Below, one piece after another: positions 37,045 to 45,746 of a stretch of DNA of 46,008 nt; position 1 is the stretch's first letter, and each line of letters starts with the position of its first letter. Under the pieces are notes generated by a model. That model searched no databases, was not told where the DNA came from, and saw nothing but the letters and a program-made list of their open reading frames with translations. A program made the position numbers and the translations under genes. Origin of the DNA: Lysobacterales bacterium (GTDB lineage: Bacteria; Pseudomonadota; Gammaproteobacteria; Xanthomonadales; Xanthomonadaceae); assembly GCA_019510125.1 (NCBI GenBank), contig JAEKKX010000005.1, positions 1 through 46,008 of the forward strand, given 5' to 3'.

Positions 37045-37885
37045 GCGGACGACCGCGGGCGCCCCGCGGATCGTCGGCATCGCCGGGATCGCCCCCGGTC
37101 GCATCGCTGCGCGATCGTCCCGGCCGCGGGTTCAGCAGGAACACGACGTAGCCGCGGAACTGCGGATGCCGGGCCAGCGCCGGCGGCGGCGTCCATTCCC
37201 CGCCCTGCAACAGGCCGATGCGGAACGGCACGGACAGGCGCTCCAGGCGCGCCAGGTAGGCCGCGTAGCCGGGAATCACGCGCCGGCCCTGGTAGATCTG
37301 CAGCACGATCTCGTCGACCGTGCCGGCCAGCGCTTCGAGGCCCTTGGGGTCGCCGTTCGCGCTCCAGTCGAGCAGGCCGGTGATCCCGAGCCGGCAGTCG
37401 CCCGGCAGCCGCCCGCGCAGGTCGCGCAGGAAGCCGGCGTATTCCTCCAGGTGCCGGGTACGCGCGTCGAAGTCGATCTGGATGCCGACCACGCGGTTGC
37501 CCGCGGCGCGCCAGCGCTGCAGGCGCGCGAGGATCTGCGCGTGGACGATCGGCGTCCAGCGCAGCGTCTGCACGCGGTAGACCATCCACACGTCGGCATG
37601 GCGCACGCGCGGCACGGCGGCGCGCTGGGCGGCGAGCCGCACCGACGGCGTCGCCTGCACTTCGCCGTCGAGCAGGTAGAGCGTCTTCGCCCGCGCCAGC
37701 GCCGGCTGCGGCTTGACGCCCGCCCACAGCCAGAAGGCGTCGTAGTGCGCGGCGTCGACGCGCGCCGTGGCGTCGCCGGCGGCGGCGAGCGCCGGCGCGC
37801 CCGGCAGCAGCAGCGCCAGCAGTAGCGCCGAGGTCACCAGCGACGCCGCGCAAGACCACCGGCGCACGGCGGCGCGCGACGTCAC
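37040..37885 (-). CDS. DUF3142 exported protein
   Basis: 281 residues from a GTG at 37885 that overlaps the upstream stop (GTGA), a coupled start. The N-terminus is a signal peptide or anchor (LVTSALLLALLLPGAPALAAA). The mature part resembles DUF3142, a TIM-barrel-like family: YDAFWLWAG, VGIQIDFDARTRHLEEYAGFLRDLR, ITGLLDWSANG and VLQIYQGRRVIPGY. Glycosidase-like activity has been suggested by fold for such proteins, but no function is established. It always reads with the upstream 705-residue exported protein. Confidence 0.75.
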   Translation of the reverse strand: MTSRAAVRRWSCAASLVTSALLLALLLPGAPALAAAGDATARVDAAHYDAFWLWAGVKPQPALARAKTLYLLDGEVQATPSVRLAAQRAAVPRVRHADVWMVYRVQTLRWTPIVHAQILARLQRWRAAGNRVVGIQIDFDARTRHLEEYAGFLRDLRGRLPGDCRLGITGLLDWSANGDPKGLEALAGTVDEIVLQIYQGRRVIPGYAAYLARLERLSVPFRIGLLQGGEWTPPPALARHPQFRGYVVFLLNPRPGRSRSDATGGDPGDADDPRGARGRPP

Positions 37886-39999
37886 CAGTAATACTGCAGC
37901 GACTGCGCCCACGGCGAGGTCGGGTATTCGCGTTTGAGCCGGGTGAACCACGCCTTGCGCGTCGCCGTCGGCACGTCTTCGCCACCGCAGTCGTTCGCGC
38001 CCGACGGCGCGTAGCAGTTGACCGCGCGATACAGCGCGTAGGCGCGATCCTGCGGCGAGGCAGCGGGGTCGGCCATCACCCGCTGGTAAATCGCCTGCCG
38101 CGCGAACGGTTTGCCGGGGAACTGGGTCGGCGAACCGCCGAGTTCGGTCGCCGCCGGCTGCCGGTCGAGGACGAATCCGTCGTAACCGTTGAGCCGCGCG
38201 AATTCGCCCAGGCACAGCGAGGCGTGGACGTCGGCCGGTGTTTTCGCCAGCGTCGTCGCCACCGCGACCAGCGATGGGCAGCGATAGCCCTGCTGGCTGC
38301 CGGCCCAGGCGAAATCGCCCAGCGGCGGCGCCTGTTCGAGCTTGAAATAGCGGTCGGGCTCGGCGGTCGGCGGCGGCAGCGCGCCTTTCGCGGCGGCAAG
38401 GAAATCGGCGTAGCGGCCGCGGGTCAGCGACTTGTACAGCAGCACGTAGCGGGCGACGCCGCGTTCGCGCGCGGAGGCGCTGGTGTCGGCCACGCGGGCG
38501 CGCAGCAGGTCGGGGCCGGCGACGTTGACCAGCAGGATCTCGCGCAGCTCCGGATCGGTCACCGGCGAACCTGCGGCGAACACGCGGTCGAGATGCCCCT
38601 CGCGCGCGTCGTGCATCGCCAGCGCCACCTGCAGCGTCTGGCCCTGCAGCGGTGCGGTGGCGCGCGGGAACAGCGCGACCAGGGCATCCCGCGCCTTCGG
38701 GTCGTCCAGCCGATCCAGCGCCAGGGCGCGCAGCGCGCGGCGGCTGAATTCCAGCGTGTCGAGCGCGCCGCCCTTCCCCGCCTCGGTGGCAGGCAGGCGT
38801 TCGAGCGCGGCCTTCGGCGAGCCCTCCACGAAGAACGCGTAGGCCGCGAGCAGGTAATCGTGCATGCCCGGCATCGAAGCGAAGCGCGCGCGCTGGGCCA
38901 TCAGTTCGTCGCGGCCGAGGTCGCGCTTGGCCGCCGCGTCGGACCCGTCGCGGCGCATGCGGCGCAGGTCGTCGATCGCCAGCAGCACCGGGCCGGCCGA
39001 TTCCAGCCGGTACGCCTCGGCCGGCAGCTTCGCGTCGATTTCCTGGGCCAGGTCGACATCGGGCAGGTTGCGCTGCGCGGCGTCGGCCTGCTCGATCTGC
39101 GCGCGGTAGGCCGCGGCCAGCTTCACCTGGTCCTGGCCCAGCCAGTACACCCGCCGCAGCAGCCCCTGCGCGGATGCGGAGTAGGTCCCGCGCGGATAAT
39201 CGTGGAGATAGTCCTTGAGCGCGGCCTCGGCGCGGCCGAGCGCCTTGGCGTCCATCCTGTCGAACGCCAGTTCGCCGTATTCGCCGAAACCGTTCGCCTG
39301 CGCGGCGAGCGCCCAGGTTCGACCGACCATGTAGCGCGCCGCCTCGCGCACCCATGGCTGCTTCTGCTTCGCCAGCGCGGCGAAGGGCGCGGCGTCGTAA
39401 TCGCCGGCGTAGAACGCGGCGGCGGCCTTCAGGTAGGCCAGGAACGCCTTGCCGGACGCGGAGCGGACCGCGCCGTCGAGCGCGGCGTCGAGCGGCGACG
39501 CCGCGCTGCCGTCACTGGCGCAACCGGCCTGCCGGCGCGCAGCGGTCAGGCGTTCGCGTTCTTCGGCGGTGACCCCGCGATCGGCCGCCAGCGCCGCGAC
39601 GAACGCCTCGGCGCCGGCGTCGTTGCTGACGCAGACGGTGCCCTCGCCCTGCAGCACCCAGCCCTGCGGTTCGTCGCCGGTCGCGCCGGCGGGCCCGATC
39701 CGCGCGACGAAGTCCTCCCACGACACCGGCACCGGCAGCGGCGGCGCCTGCATCGGCTCGCGCTTCGGCGGGTACGTGCGCAGGCCGCCGTGGCGGTCGG
39801 CCATCAGCAGCACGAGGTTGATGCGGGTGTCGTTGGCCGGCGTCAGCAGCGCGGTGCCGGCGCAGCCGTAGCCGTAGTCGTCGCTGGCCGGCATCACCGC
39901 CGGCAGGCAGTCCCAGTCGCCGCTGGCGCGCGCGATGGACGGAGCGAAGGGCAACAGCAGCGCGGCGGCGGCCGCGAACGCGATCGGGGCGAGGCGCAT
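37882..39999 (-). CDS. large exported protein of unknown function
   Basis: 705 residues from the ATG at 39999, preceded by GGGAG; the frame is open to 40053 but the signal peptide begins at this ATG (RLAPIAFAAAAALLLPFAPSIARAS). The mature protein is rich in Ala-containing helices and has TPR-like pairs (for example AARYMVGRTWALAAQ and YSASAQGLLRRVYWLG), so a helical-repeat periplasmic or outer-membrane-associated scaffold is likely. The last residues, QYYW, overlap the DUF3142 start. I do not recognise a named family. Confidence 0.75.
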   Translation of the reverse strand: MRLAPIAFAAAAALLLPFAPSIARASGDWDCLPAVMPASDDYGYGCAGTALLTPANDTRINLVLLMADRHGGLRTYPPKREPMQAPPLPVPVSWEDFVARIGPAGATGDEPQGWVLQGEGTVCVSNDAGAEAFVAALAADRGVTAEERERLTAARRQAGCASDGSAASPLDAALDGAVRSASGKAFLAYLKAAAAFYAGDYDAAPFAALAKQKQPWVREAARYMVGRTWALAAQANGFGEYGELAFDRMDAKALGRAEAALKDYLHDYPRGTYSASAQGLLRRVYWLGQDQVKLAAAYRAQIEQADAAQRNLPDVDLAQEIDAKLPAEAYRLESAGPVLLAIDDLRRMRRDGSDAAAKRDLGRDELMAQRARFASMPGMHDYLLAAYAFFVEGSPKAALERLPATEAGKGGALDTLEFSRRALRALALDRLDDPKARDALVALFPRATAPLQGQTLQVALAMHDAREGHLDRVFAAGSPVTDPELREILLVNVAGPDLLRARVADTSASARERGVARYVLLYKSLTRGRYADFLAAAKGALPPPTAEPDRYFKLEQAPPLGDFAWAGSQQGYRCPSLVAVATTLAKTPADVHASLCLGEFARLNGYDGFVLDRQPAATELGGSPTQFPGKPFARQAIYQRVMADPAASPQDRAYALYRAVNCYAPSGANDCGGEDVPTATRKAWFTRLKREYPTSPWAQSLQYYW

Positions 40000-40106
40000 G
40001 GAAACTCCCGGGGGCATGCGGCGGTATGGCGGACGTGGTCGTGCGCCGCGCAACGGGGCGCCACGCGACGGCGCATCATTTTCGCCGTTCCCCGGCGGCT
40101 TGCACA

Positions 40107-40140
40107 GCGCCGGCGCGCCTGTCGGACAAGGCGCCGGCGC
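40107..40140. terminator. hairpin downstream of the polyamine operon
   Basis: Two copies of the self-complementary GCGCCGGCGC (40107-40116 and 40131-40140) can pair around a 14-base loop, just after the stop of the last gene of the pot operon. No T tract is visible. The rest of the 153-base gap contains the leader of the 705-residue protein and no gene. Confidence 0.35.
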
Positions 40141-40152
40141 GGTCGGCGGGGC

Positions 40153-41514
40153 TCAGGCGACGTACACCGTCTTGATGTTCATGAACTCGTGGATGCCGTG
40201 CTCGGCGAGTTCGCGTCCGAAGCCCGACGTCTTGGTGCCGCCGAACGGCAATCGCACGTCGCTGCGCACGATCGCGTTGACGAAGGTCGCGCCCGCCTGC
40301 AGCCGCCGCGCGAGGGCTTCGCCGCGGGCGAGGTCGCGCGTCCACACGCTGGCCCCCAGGCCGAAGTCGGTGTCGTTGGCGAGGCGCAGGGCGTCCTCGT
40401 CGTCGCGGGCGCGCAGGATCGCCGCGGCCGGGCCGAACAGTTCCTCGGCGTAGGCCGGCATGCCGGGGACGACATGGTCGAGGATCGTCGCCGGATAGTG
40501 GCAGGCGCCCTCGCCCGGCGTGCCGCCGAGCAGCAGCGTCGCTCCGGCGTCGATGCTGCGCGTCACCTGCGCGTGGATCTCGTCGCGCAGGTCGGCGCGG
40601 GCCATCGGCGCGAGCGTGGTCGCGTCGTCCATCGGGTCGCCGACCGCCAGCTTCGACGCCGCCTCGACGAAGCGCTGCACGAACGCGTCGGCGATCCCGG
40701 GGGTGACGATGAAGCGCTTGGCCGCGATGCAGGTCTGGCCGGCGTTGCCGAACCGCGAGGCGATGGCCGCAGGCACGGTGACGTCGAGGTCGGCGTCGTC
40801 GAGCACCACGAACGGGTCGCTGCCGCCGAGCTCCATCACGCATTTCTTGAGGTTGCGACCGGCGTTGGACGCGACCGAACGGCCGGCGCGGTCGCTGCCG
40901 GTCAGGGTCACCGCCTTCACCCGCGGATCGGCGATGACCTTCGCCGCGGTGTCGTTGTCGATGTGGAGCACGCCGAACACGCCTTCGGGCACGCCGGCCT
41001 CGCGCAGCACCCGGGCGATGGCGTCCGCGCAGCGCGCGACATTGGTCGCGTGCTTGAGCACCGCGACATTGCCCGCCATCAGCCCCGGCGCGAGGAAACG
41101 GAAGACCTGCCAGATCGGGAAGTTCCACGGCATGACCGCAAACACGCAGCCCAGCGGCTGATAGGTGACGTAGCTGCGCCGGGCCTCGGTGGCGATGGCG
41201 CCGTCGCGCAGGTAGTCGATGGCGTGCTCGGCGTAGTAGTCGCAGGCGCCGGCGCACTTGTCGACCTCGGCCAGCGCCTCGCGGCGCAGCTTGCCCATGT
41301 CCGCGGCCATGATCGCGGCGATCGCCTCGCGCTCCTCGCGCAGGCGCGCGCCGACCGCGCGCAGCAGCGCGCCGCGGGCCTCCAGCGGGCGCGCGGCCCA
41401 GGCGGGCGCGGCGTCGGCCGCGGCCTGCAGCAGGCGTTCGACCTCGGCCTCGCCGATGTAGTCGTAACGGTAATCGACCTGCCCGGTCCAGGGATGGATC
41501 AGTTCGACGGTCAT
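40153..41514 (-). CDS. sad: succinate-semialdehyde dehydrogenase (Sad/GabD type)
   Basis: 453 residues from the ATG at 41514 with GGAGG upstream; the longer open frame to 41613 overlaps potI. Aldehyde dehydrogenase motifs are FAVMPWNFPIWQVFRFLAP, LTGSDRAG, Glu in MELGGSDPF and catalytic Cys262 in NAGQTCIAAKRF. The short length and the MPWNFPIWQV/LGGSDPF pattern match NAD-dependent succinate-semialdehyde dehydrogenases. It is the last gene of the leftward potF-G-H-I set, 26 bases after potI, which fits oxidation of the succinate semialdehyde made from putrescine and GABA. Confidence 0.88.
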   Translation of the reverse strand: MTVELIHPWTGQVDYRYDYIGEAEVERLLQAAADAAPAWAARPLEARGALLRAVGARLREEREAIAAIMAADMGKLRREALAEVDKCAGACDYYAEHAIDYLRDGAIATEARRSYVTYQPLGCVFAVMPWNFPIWQVFRFLAPGLMAGNVAVLKHATNVARCADAIARVLREAGVPEGVFGVLHIDNDTAAKVIADPRVKAVTLTGSDRAGRSVASNAGRNLKKCVMELGGSDPFVVLDDADLDVTVPAAIASRFGNAGQTCIAAKRFIVTPGIADAFVQRFVEAASKLAVGDPMDDATTLAPMARADLRDEIHAQVTRSIDAGATLLLGGTPGEGACHYPATILDHVVPGMPAYAEELFGPAAAILRARDDEDALRLANDTDFGLGASVWTRDLARGEALARRLQAGATFVNAIVRSDVRLPFGGTKTSGFGRELAEHGIHEFMNIKTVYVA

Positions 41515-41540
41515 CGTCGGTTGCCTCCGTGTGCGACGCC

Positions 41541-42395
41541 CTACTCGGCGTTCGATTGCAGCGCCATCTGGATGTCGCGCTGGCGACGTTTCTCTTCCCG
41601 GTACATCAGCCACCAGCCGACCAGCGCCGCGAGCGACACCGCGACCACCATCAGCGTGGCCAGCGCGTTGATCTTGGGACTCAAGCCCAGGCGCACCGAG
41701 GAGAAGACCTTCATCGGCAGCGTGGTCGAGTTGGGGCCGGCGACGAAGCTGGCGATCACCACGTCGTCCAGCGACAGGGTGAACGCCAGCAGCCAGCCGG
41801 AGATCAGCGCGGGCGCGATGATCGGCAGGGTGATCAGGAAGAACACCTTGATCCGGTTGGCGCCGAGGTCCATCGCCGCCTCTTCCAGCGACTTGTCCAG
41901 CTCGGCCAGCCGCGAGGACACCACCACCGTCACGAACGACAGGGTGAAGGTGACGTGCGCGATCCAGATCGAGACCACGCCCTTGGGGGTGATGCCGATC
42001 ATCCCGCCCACCGACACCAGCATCAGCAGGATCGACAGGCCGGTGATGACTTCAGGCATCACCAGCGGCGCGGTGATCATCGCGCCGAACGCGGTCTTGG
42101 TCGGGAACTGGCGCATCCGGCTCATCGCCAGCGCGGCCATCGTGCCGATCACCACCGACGCGCTGGCGGTCCAGAACGCGACGCGCAGGCTGACCCAGGC
42201 GGCGTCGAGCATCGACTGGTCGCGGATCAGCTCGCCGTACCACTTGAACGAGAAGCCCGACCACACCGACGCCAGCCGCGATTCGTTGAACGAATAGACG
42301 ATCAGCACCAGGATCGGCACGTACAGGAACGCGAAGCCGAGCGCGAGGATGGCCCAGCGCAGGACCCGCGCGCCGGGGGCGGCGACGGCGCTCAT
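41541..42395 (-). CDS. potI: putrescine ABC transporter permease PotI
   Basis: 284 residues, about six membrane helices, with the permease EAA loop EEAAMDLGANRIKVFFLITLPII. The N-terminus (AILALGFAFLYVPILVLIVYSFNESR) matches PotI/PotC. The ATG overlaps the potH stop (ATGA), as usual for paired inner-membrane permeases. Forms the inner-membrane channel with PotH. Confidence 0.95.
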   Translation of the reverse strand: MSAVAAPGARVLRWAILALGFAFLYVPILVLIVYSFNESRLASVWSGFSFKWYGELIRDQSMLDAAWVSLRVAFWTASASVVIGTMAALAMSRMRQFPTKTAFGAMITAPLVMPEVITGLSILLMLVSVGGMIGITPKGVVSIWIAHVTFTLSFVTVVVSSRLAELDKSLEEAAMDLGANRIKVFFLITLPIIAPALISGWLLAFTLSLDDVVIASFVAGPNSTTLPMKVFSSVRLGLSPKINALATLMVVAVSLAALVGWWLMYREEKRRQRDIQMALQSNAE

Positions 42396-43303
42396 GCCAG
42401 CCGTCCTTCCAGCTCGCGCTGCTGGACCCGGTTGAAGATCAGGATCGGGATCAGCAGCAGGATCAGCATCACGATCGCCACCGCCGAGGCCACCGGCCAG
42501 TCGCGGTTGTTGAAGAATTCGTTCCACATCACCCGGCCGATCATCAGCGTGTCCGGGCCGCCGAGCATTTCCGGGATCACGAATTCGCCGACCGCGGGGA
42601 TCATCACCAGCATGCAGCCGGCGATGATGCCGGCGCGCGACATCGGCAGGGTGATGGTGAGGAACGCCTTCCACGGCCGCGCGCCGAGGTCGTAGGCCGC
42701 CTCCAGCAGGCGATGGTCGAACTTGACCAGGTTGGTGTACAGCGGCAGCACCATGAACGGCAGGTAGCAGTAGACGATGCCGATGTAGGTCGCGACCGGG
42801 GTGTTGAGGATGTGCAGCGGTTCGCCGATCAGGCCGAGGCCGGTCAGCAGGTTGTTGAGCAGGCCGTTGCTGTCGAGGATGCCGATCCAGGCGTAGACGC
42901 GGATCAGGAACGAGGTCCACGACGGCAGCACCACCAGCATCATCGCGATGTTGCGCGTGGCGGTCGGCATCCGCGAGATGACGTAGGCCATCGGGTAGCC
43001 GATCAGCAGGGTCAGGAAGGTCGAGATTCCCGCGATCTTGAGCGAGCTGGCGTACGCCAGCAGGTACTGGCTGTCCGAGAACAGCACCTTGTAGTTGGTG
43101 AGGTTGAGCTTGAGCAGGACCTCGTCCTGCACGTACTCGAGGATCGGCGTGTACGGCGGCTGCGCGATCGCCAGCTTGGCGAACGAGATCTTCAGCACGA
43201 TCAGGAACGGCACCGCGAAGAACAGCAGCAGCCACAGGTAGGGGACCGAGATCACCGCCCAGCGCGGCCCCGGCAGGAAGCGCTTGAGGGTGGCGAGGTT
43301 CAT
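42392..43303 (-). CDS. potH: putrescine ABC transporter permease PotH
   Basis: 303 residues with about six membrane helices. LLLFFAVPFLIVLKISFA, VVLPSWTSFLIRVYAWIGILDSNGLLN and the EAA loop LEAAYDLGARPWKAFLTITLPMS identify PotH. The start overlaps the potG stop by ATGA and the stop overlaps the potI start the same way, so the three are translated in coupled fashion. Confidence 0.95.
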   Translation of the reverse strand: MNLATLKRFLPGPRWAVISVPYLWLLLFFAVPFLIVLKISFAKLAIAQPPYTPILEYVQDEVLLKLNLTNYKVLFSDSQYLLAYASSLKIAGISTFLTLLIGYPMAYVISRMPTATRNIAMMLVVLPSWTSFLIRVYAWIGILDSNGLLNNLLTGLGLIGEPLHILNTPVATYIGIVYCYLPFMVLPLYTNLVKFDHRLLEAAYDLGARPWKAFLTITLPMSRAGIIAGCMLVMIPAVGEFVIPEMLGGPDTLMIGRVMWNEFFNNRDWPVASAVAIVMLILLLIPILIFNRVQQRELEGRLA

Positions 43304-44442
43304 GAGGTGAGCACCACGCCTTCGTTGTCGCCCCAGGCCACCCAGACCTCGTCGCCCCAGGTCATGCCTTCGCTGGCCCAGCGCTGCTGGTTGGCGAAGT
43401 TCGCCATCACCCGGTAGCCGCTGGGCAGGCGCACGTGGAACACCGAGTGGCTGCCGAAGTAGGCGATGTCCTCGATCCGGCCCTGCGCCTTGTTGTGCGG
43501 CTGCGCGGGCTCGTCCTTGCTGATCATCACCTTTTCCGGGCGCACGCCGTAGCCGACCGCCTGCCCTTCGTAGCCGCTGACGCCGTGGCCGACGTAGATC
43601 GGCACCGGCAGCGACGGCGACACGATCGTGATGTACTCGGCGCGGTCCTCGTCGATCTTGCCGTCGAACATGTTGATCGACCCGATGAACTCCGCCGCGA
43701 AACGGCTGGTCGGCGATTCGTAGATCTCGTCCGGCGTGCCGACCTGGCGGATGCGGCCGGCGTCCATCAGCGCGATGCGGGTGGCCATGGTCATCGCTTC
43801 TTCCTGGTCGTGGGTGACCATCACGCAGGTCACGCCCGACTTCTCGATGATGTCGACCAGTTCGAGCTGCATCTGCGAGCGCAGCTTCTTGTCCAGCGCG
43901 CCCATCGGTTCGTCCAGCAGGAGCAGCTTCGGCCCCTTCGCCAGCGAGCGCGCGAGCGCGACGCGCTGCTGCTGGCCGCCGGACAACTGGTGCGGCTTGC
44001 GCTTGGCCAGCTTGCCCAGTTGCACCATCGCCAGCATCTCTTCCACGCGCTTGCGGACCGCGTCCTTGCCCAGCCCGTCCTGCTTGAGGCCGAAGGCGAT
44101 GTTCTGCTCGACGGTCATGTGCGGGAACAGCGCGTAGGACTGGAACATCATGTTGATCGGCCGCTCGTACGGCGGCAGGCCGTTCATCACCTGGCCGTCG
44201 AGGTAGATCTTGCCGGAGGTCGGCGTCTCGAAGCCCGCGAGGCAGCGCAGCAGGGTCGACTTGCCGCAGCCCGAACCGCCAAGCAACGCGAAGATCTCGC
44301 CCTGGCGGATGTCGAGGTTGGTGTCGTCGACGGCGACGAAGCCGTCGAATTCCTTGCGGACGTCGACGATGCGGACGTAATCGTCCGCGCCCTTCTTCGC
44401 GGCGGCGGCGCTCTGCGGTCGATCGGTGGCGACTGCGGCCAT
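43300..44442 (-). CDS. potG: putrescine ABC transporter ATP-binding protein PotG
   Basis: 380 residues from the ATG at 44442 with GAGG seven bases upstream. Walker A LLGGSGCGKSTLL, signature LSGGQQQRVALARSLA, Walker B LLLLDEPMGALD and the switch His in VTHDQEEAM are present. The C-terminal third is the TOBE-type regulatory domain. The first 30 residues are poorly conserved. Energises the PotHI channel. Confidence 0.96.
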   Translation of the reverse strand: MAAVATDRPQSAAAAKKGADDYVRIVDVRKEFDGFVAVDDTNLDIRQGEIFALLGGSGCGKSTLLRCLAGFETPTSGKIYLDGQVMNGLPPYERPINMMFQSYALFPHMTVEQNIAFGLKQDGLGKDAVRKRVEEMLAMVQLGKLAKRKPHQLSGGQQQRVALARSLAKGPKLLLLDEPMGALDKKLRSQMQLELVDIIEKSGVTCVMVTHDQEEAMTMATRIALMDAGRIRQVGTPDEIYESPTSRFAAEFIGSINMFDGKIDEDRAEYITIVSPSLPVPIYVGHGVSGYEGQAVGYGVRPEKVMISKDEPAQPHNKAQGRIEDIAYFGSHSVFHVRLPSGYRVMANFANQQRWASEGMTWGDEVWVAWGDNEGVVLTS

Positions 44443-44474
44443 GGGCGTTCCTCGGAATGCGTCGGGGGAATGCG

Positions 44475-44502
44475 GCGGGGCGGGCATCGCTGCCCGCCCC
44501 GC
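44475..44502 (-). promoter_or_regulatory. strong hairpin between potF and potG
   Basis: A perfect 12-bp GC-rich stem with a TCGC/GCGA tetraloop (arms 44491-44502 and 44475-44486) seven bases after the potF stop. Such structures behind binding-protein genes are known to protect the upstream message from 3' exonucleases and reduce read-through, giving more binding protein than membrane components. No T tract, so it is unlikely to be a full terminator. Confidence 0.65.
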
Positions 44503-44508
44503 GGTCGG

Positions 44509-45660
44509 TCAATGGCCGGTCTTGAGCTGGGTCCAGATCCGGGTGTACTGGCGATCGACTTCGGGCGGCACGATCGCGAAGGTGAACAGCTTCGCGCGCA
44601 CGTCGTCCGGCGGGTAGATCGTCGGGTCGTCGACGATCGACTTGTTCACCAGCGGCGTCGACTTGAGGTTGATGTTCGGATAGCTGACGGTGTTCGAGTT
44701 GTCGGCCGCGACCTGCGGTTCCAGCAGGTAGTTGATGAAGGCCAGCGCGTTCTCGGGATGCTTGGCGTCCTTCGGGATCGCGAGCATGTCGAACCACAGC
44801 GGCGCGCCTTCCTTCGGGATCGAATAGGCGATCTTGACCCCGTTCTTGGCTTCCTCGGCGCGGTCGCGGGCCTGGATCACGTCGCCGGACCAGCCGACCA
44901 CCAGGCAGGTGCTGCCCTTGGCCATCGAATCGATGTACTGCGAGGAGTGGAAGTTGGTGATGTACGGACGGATGCCCTTGAGCAGGGTCGCGGCCTTGTC
45001 GATCACCGCCGGGTCGCGGCTGTTCGGATCCTCGCCCAGGTAGTTCAGGGCGATCGGGATCAGCTCGGACGGCGTGTCCAGCAGGGTCACGCCGCAGTCC
45101 TTCATCTTCGAGATGTTCTCGGGCTTGAACACCAGGTCCCAACTGTTGGCGATGTCGGTGCTGCCGAACGCGGCCTTGAGCTTGTCGACGTTGTAGCCGA
45201 TGCCGGTGGTGCCCCACAGGTACGGCACGGCGTACTTGTTGTCCGGATCCTGCAGCGCGATGCGCTTCATCATCTCCGGATCGAGGTTGGCGAGGTTGGG
45301 GATCTTCGACTTGTCCAGCGGCATGAACACGCCGGCCTGGATCTGGCGGCCGAGGAAGTTGAGGGTCGGCACGACCACGTCGTAGCCGGTCGAACCGGCC
45401 AGCAGCTTGGATTCGACCATCTCGTTGCTGTCGAACACGTCGTAGACCACCTTGATGCCGGTCTTCTTCTCGAAGTCCGGGATGGTGTTCTCGGCGATGT
45501 AGTCCGACCAGTTGTAGACGTTGAGGAGCTTCTCCTCGCCGCCGGCGGGGGCCGGCTTGCCGCCGGCGTCGTTCGCGGCGGTGTCGCCGGCGGGCTTTCC
45601 GCCGCCGCAGGCGGCGAGCATGCCGGCGACGATGCACAGCCCCAGGATTCGCAGTTTCAT
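44509..45660 (-). CDS. potF: putrescine-binding lipoprotein PotF
   Basis: 383 residues from the ATG at 45660 with GGAGG eight bases upstream. The signal ends in a lipobox (GMLAAC), so this PotF is lipid-anchored rather than free. LLNVYNWSDYIAENTIPDFEKKTGI, VVYDVFDSNE, VPYLWGTTGIGYN and VGWSGDVIQA are typical of polyamine-binding proteins. It captures putrescine in the periplasm for PotGHI. Confidence 0.95.
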   Translation of the reverse strand: MKLRILGLCIVAGMLAACGGGKPAGDTAANDAGGKPAPAGGEEKLLNVYNWSDYIAENTIPDFEKKTGIKVVYDVFDSNEMVESKLLAGSTGYDVVVPTLNFLGRQIQAGVFMPLDKSKIPNLANLDPEMMKRIALQDPDNKYAVPYLWGTTGIGYNVDKLKAAFGSTDIANSWDLVFKPENISKMKDCGVTLLDTPSELIPIALNYLGEDPNSRDPAVIDKAATLLKGIRPYITNFHSSQYIDSMAKGSTCLVVGWSGDVIQARDRAEEAKNGVKIAYSIPKEGAPLWFDMLAIPKDAKHPENALAFINYLLEPQVAADNSNTVSYPNINLKSTPLVNKSIVDDPTIYPPDDVRAKLFTFAIVPPEVDRQYTRIWTQLKTGH

Positions 45661-45746
45661 GACGCTTACCTCCGCCCCGCGGGGCACGATGGGTGAAAGG
45701 ATGCGACGCCTCCTGACGAGCGCACGGACCGAGGTCCCGGGAAGCG

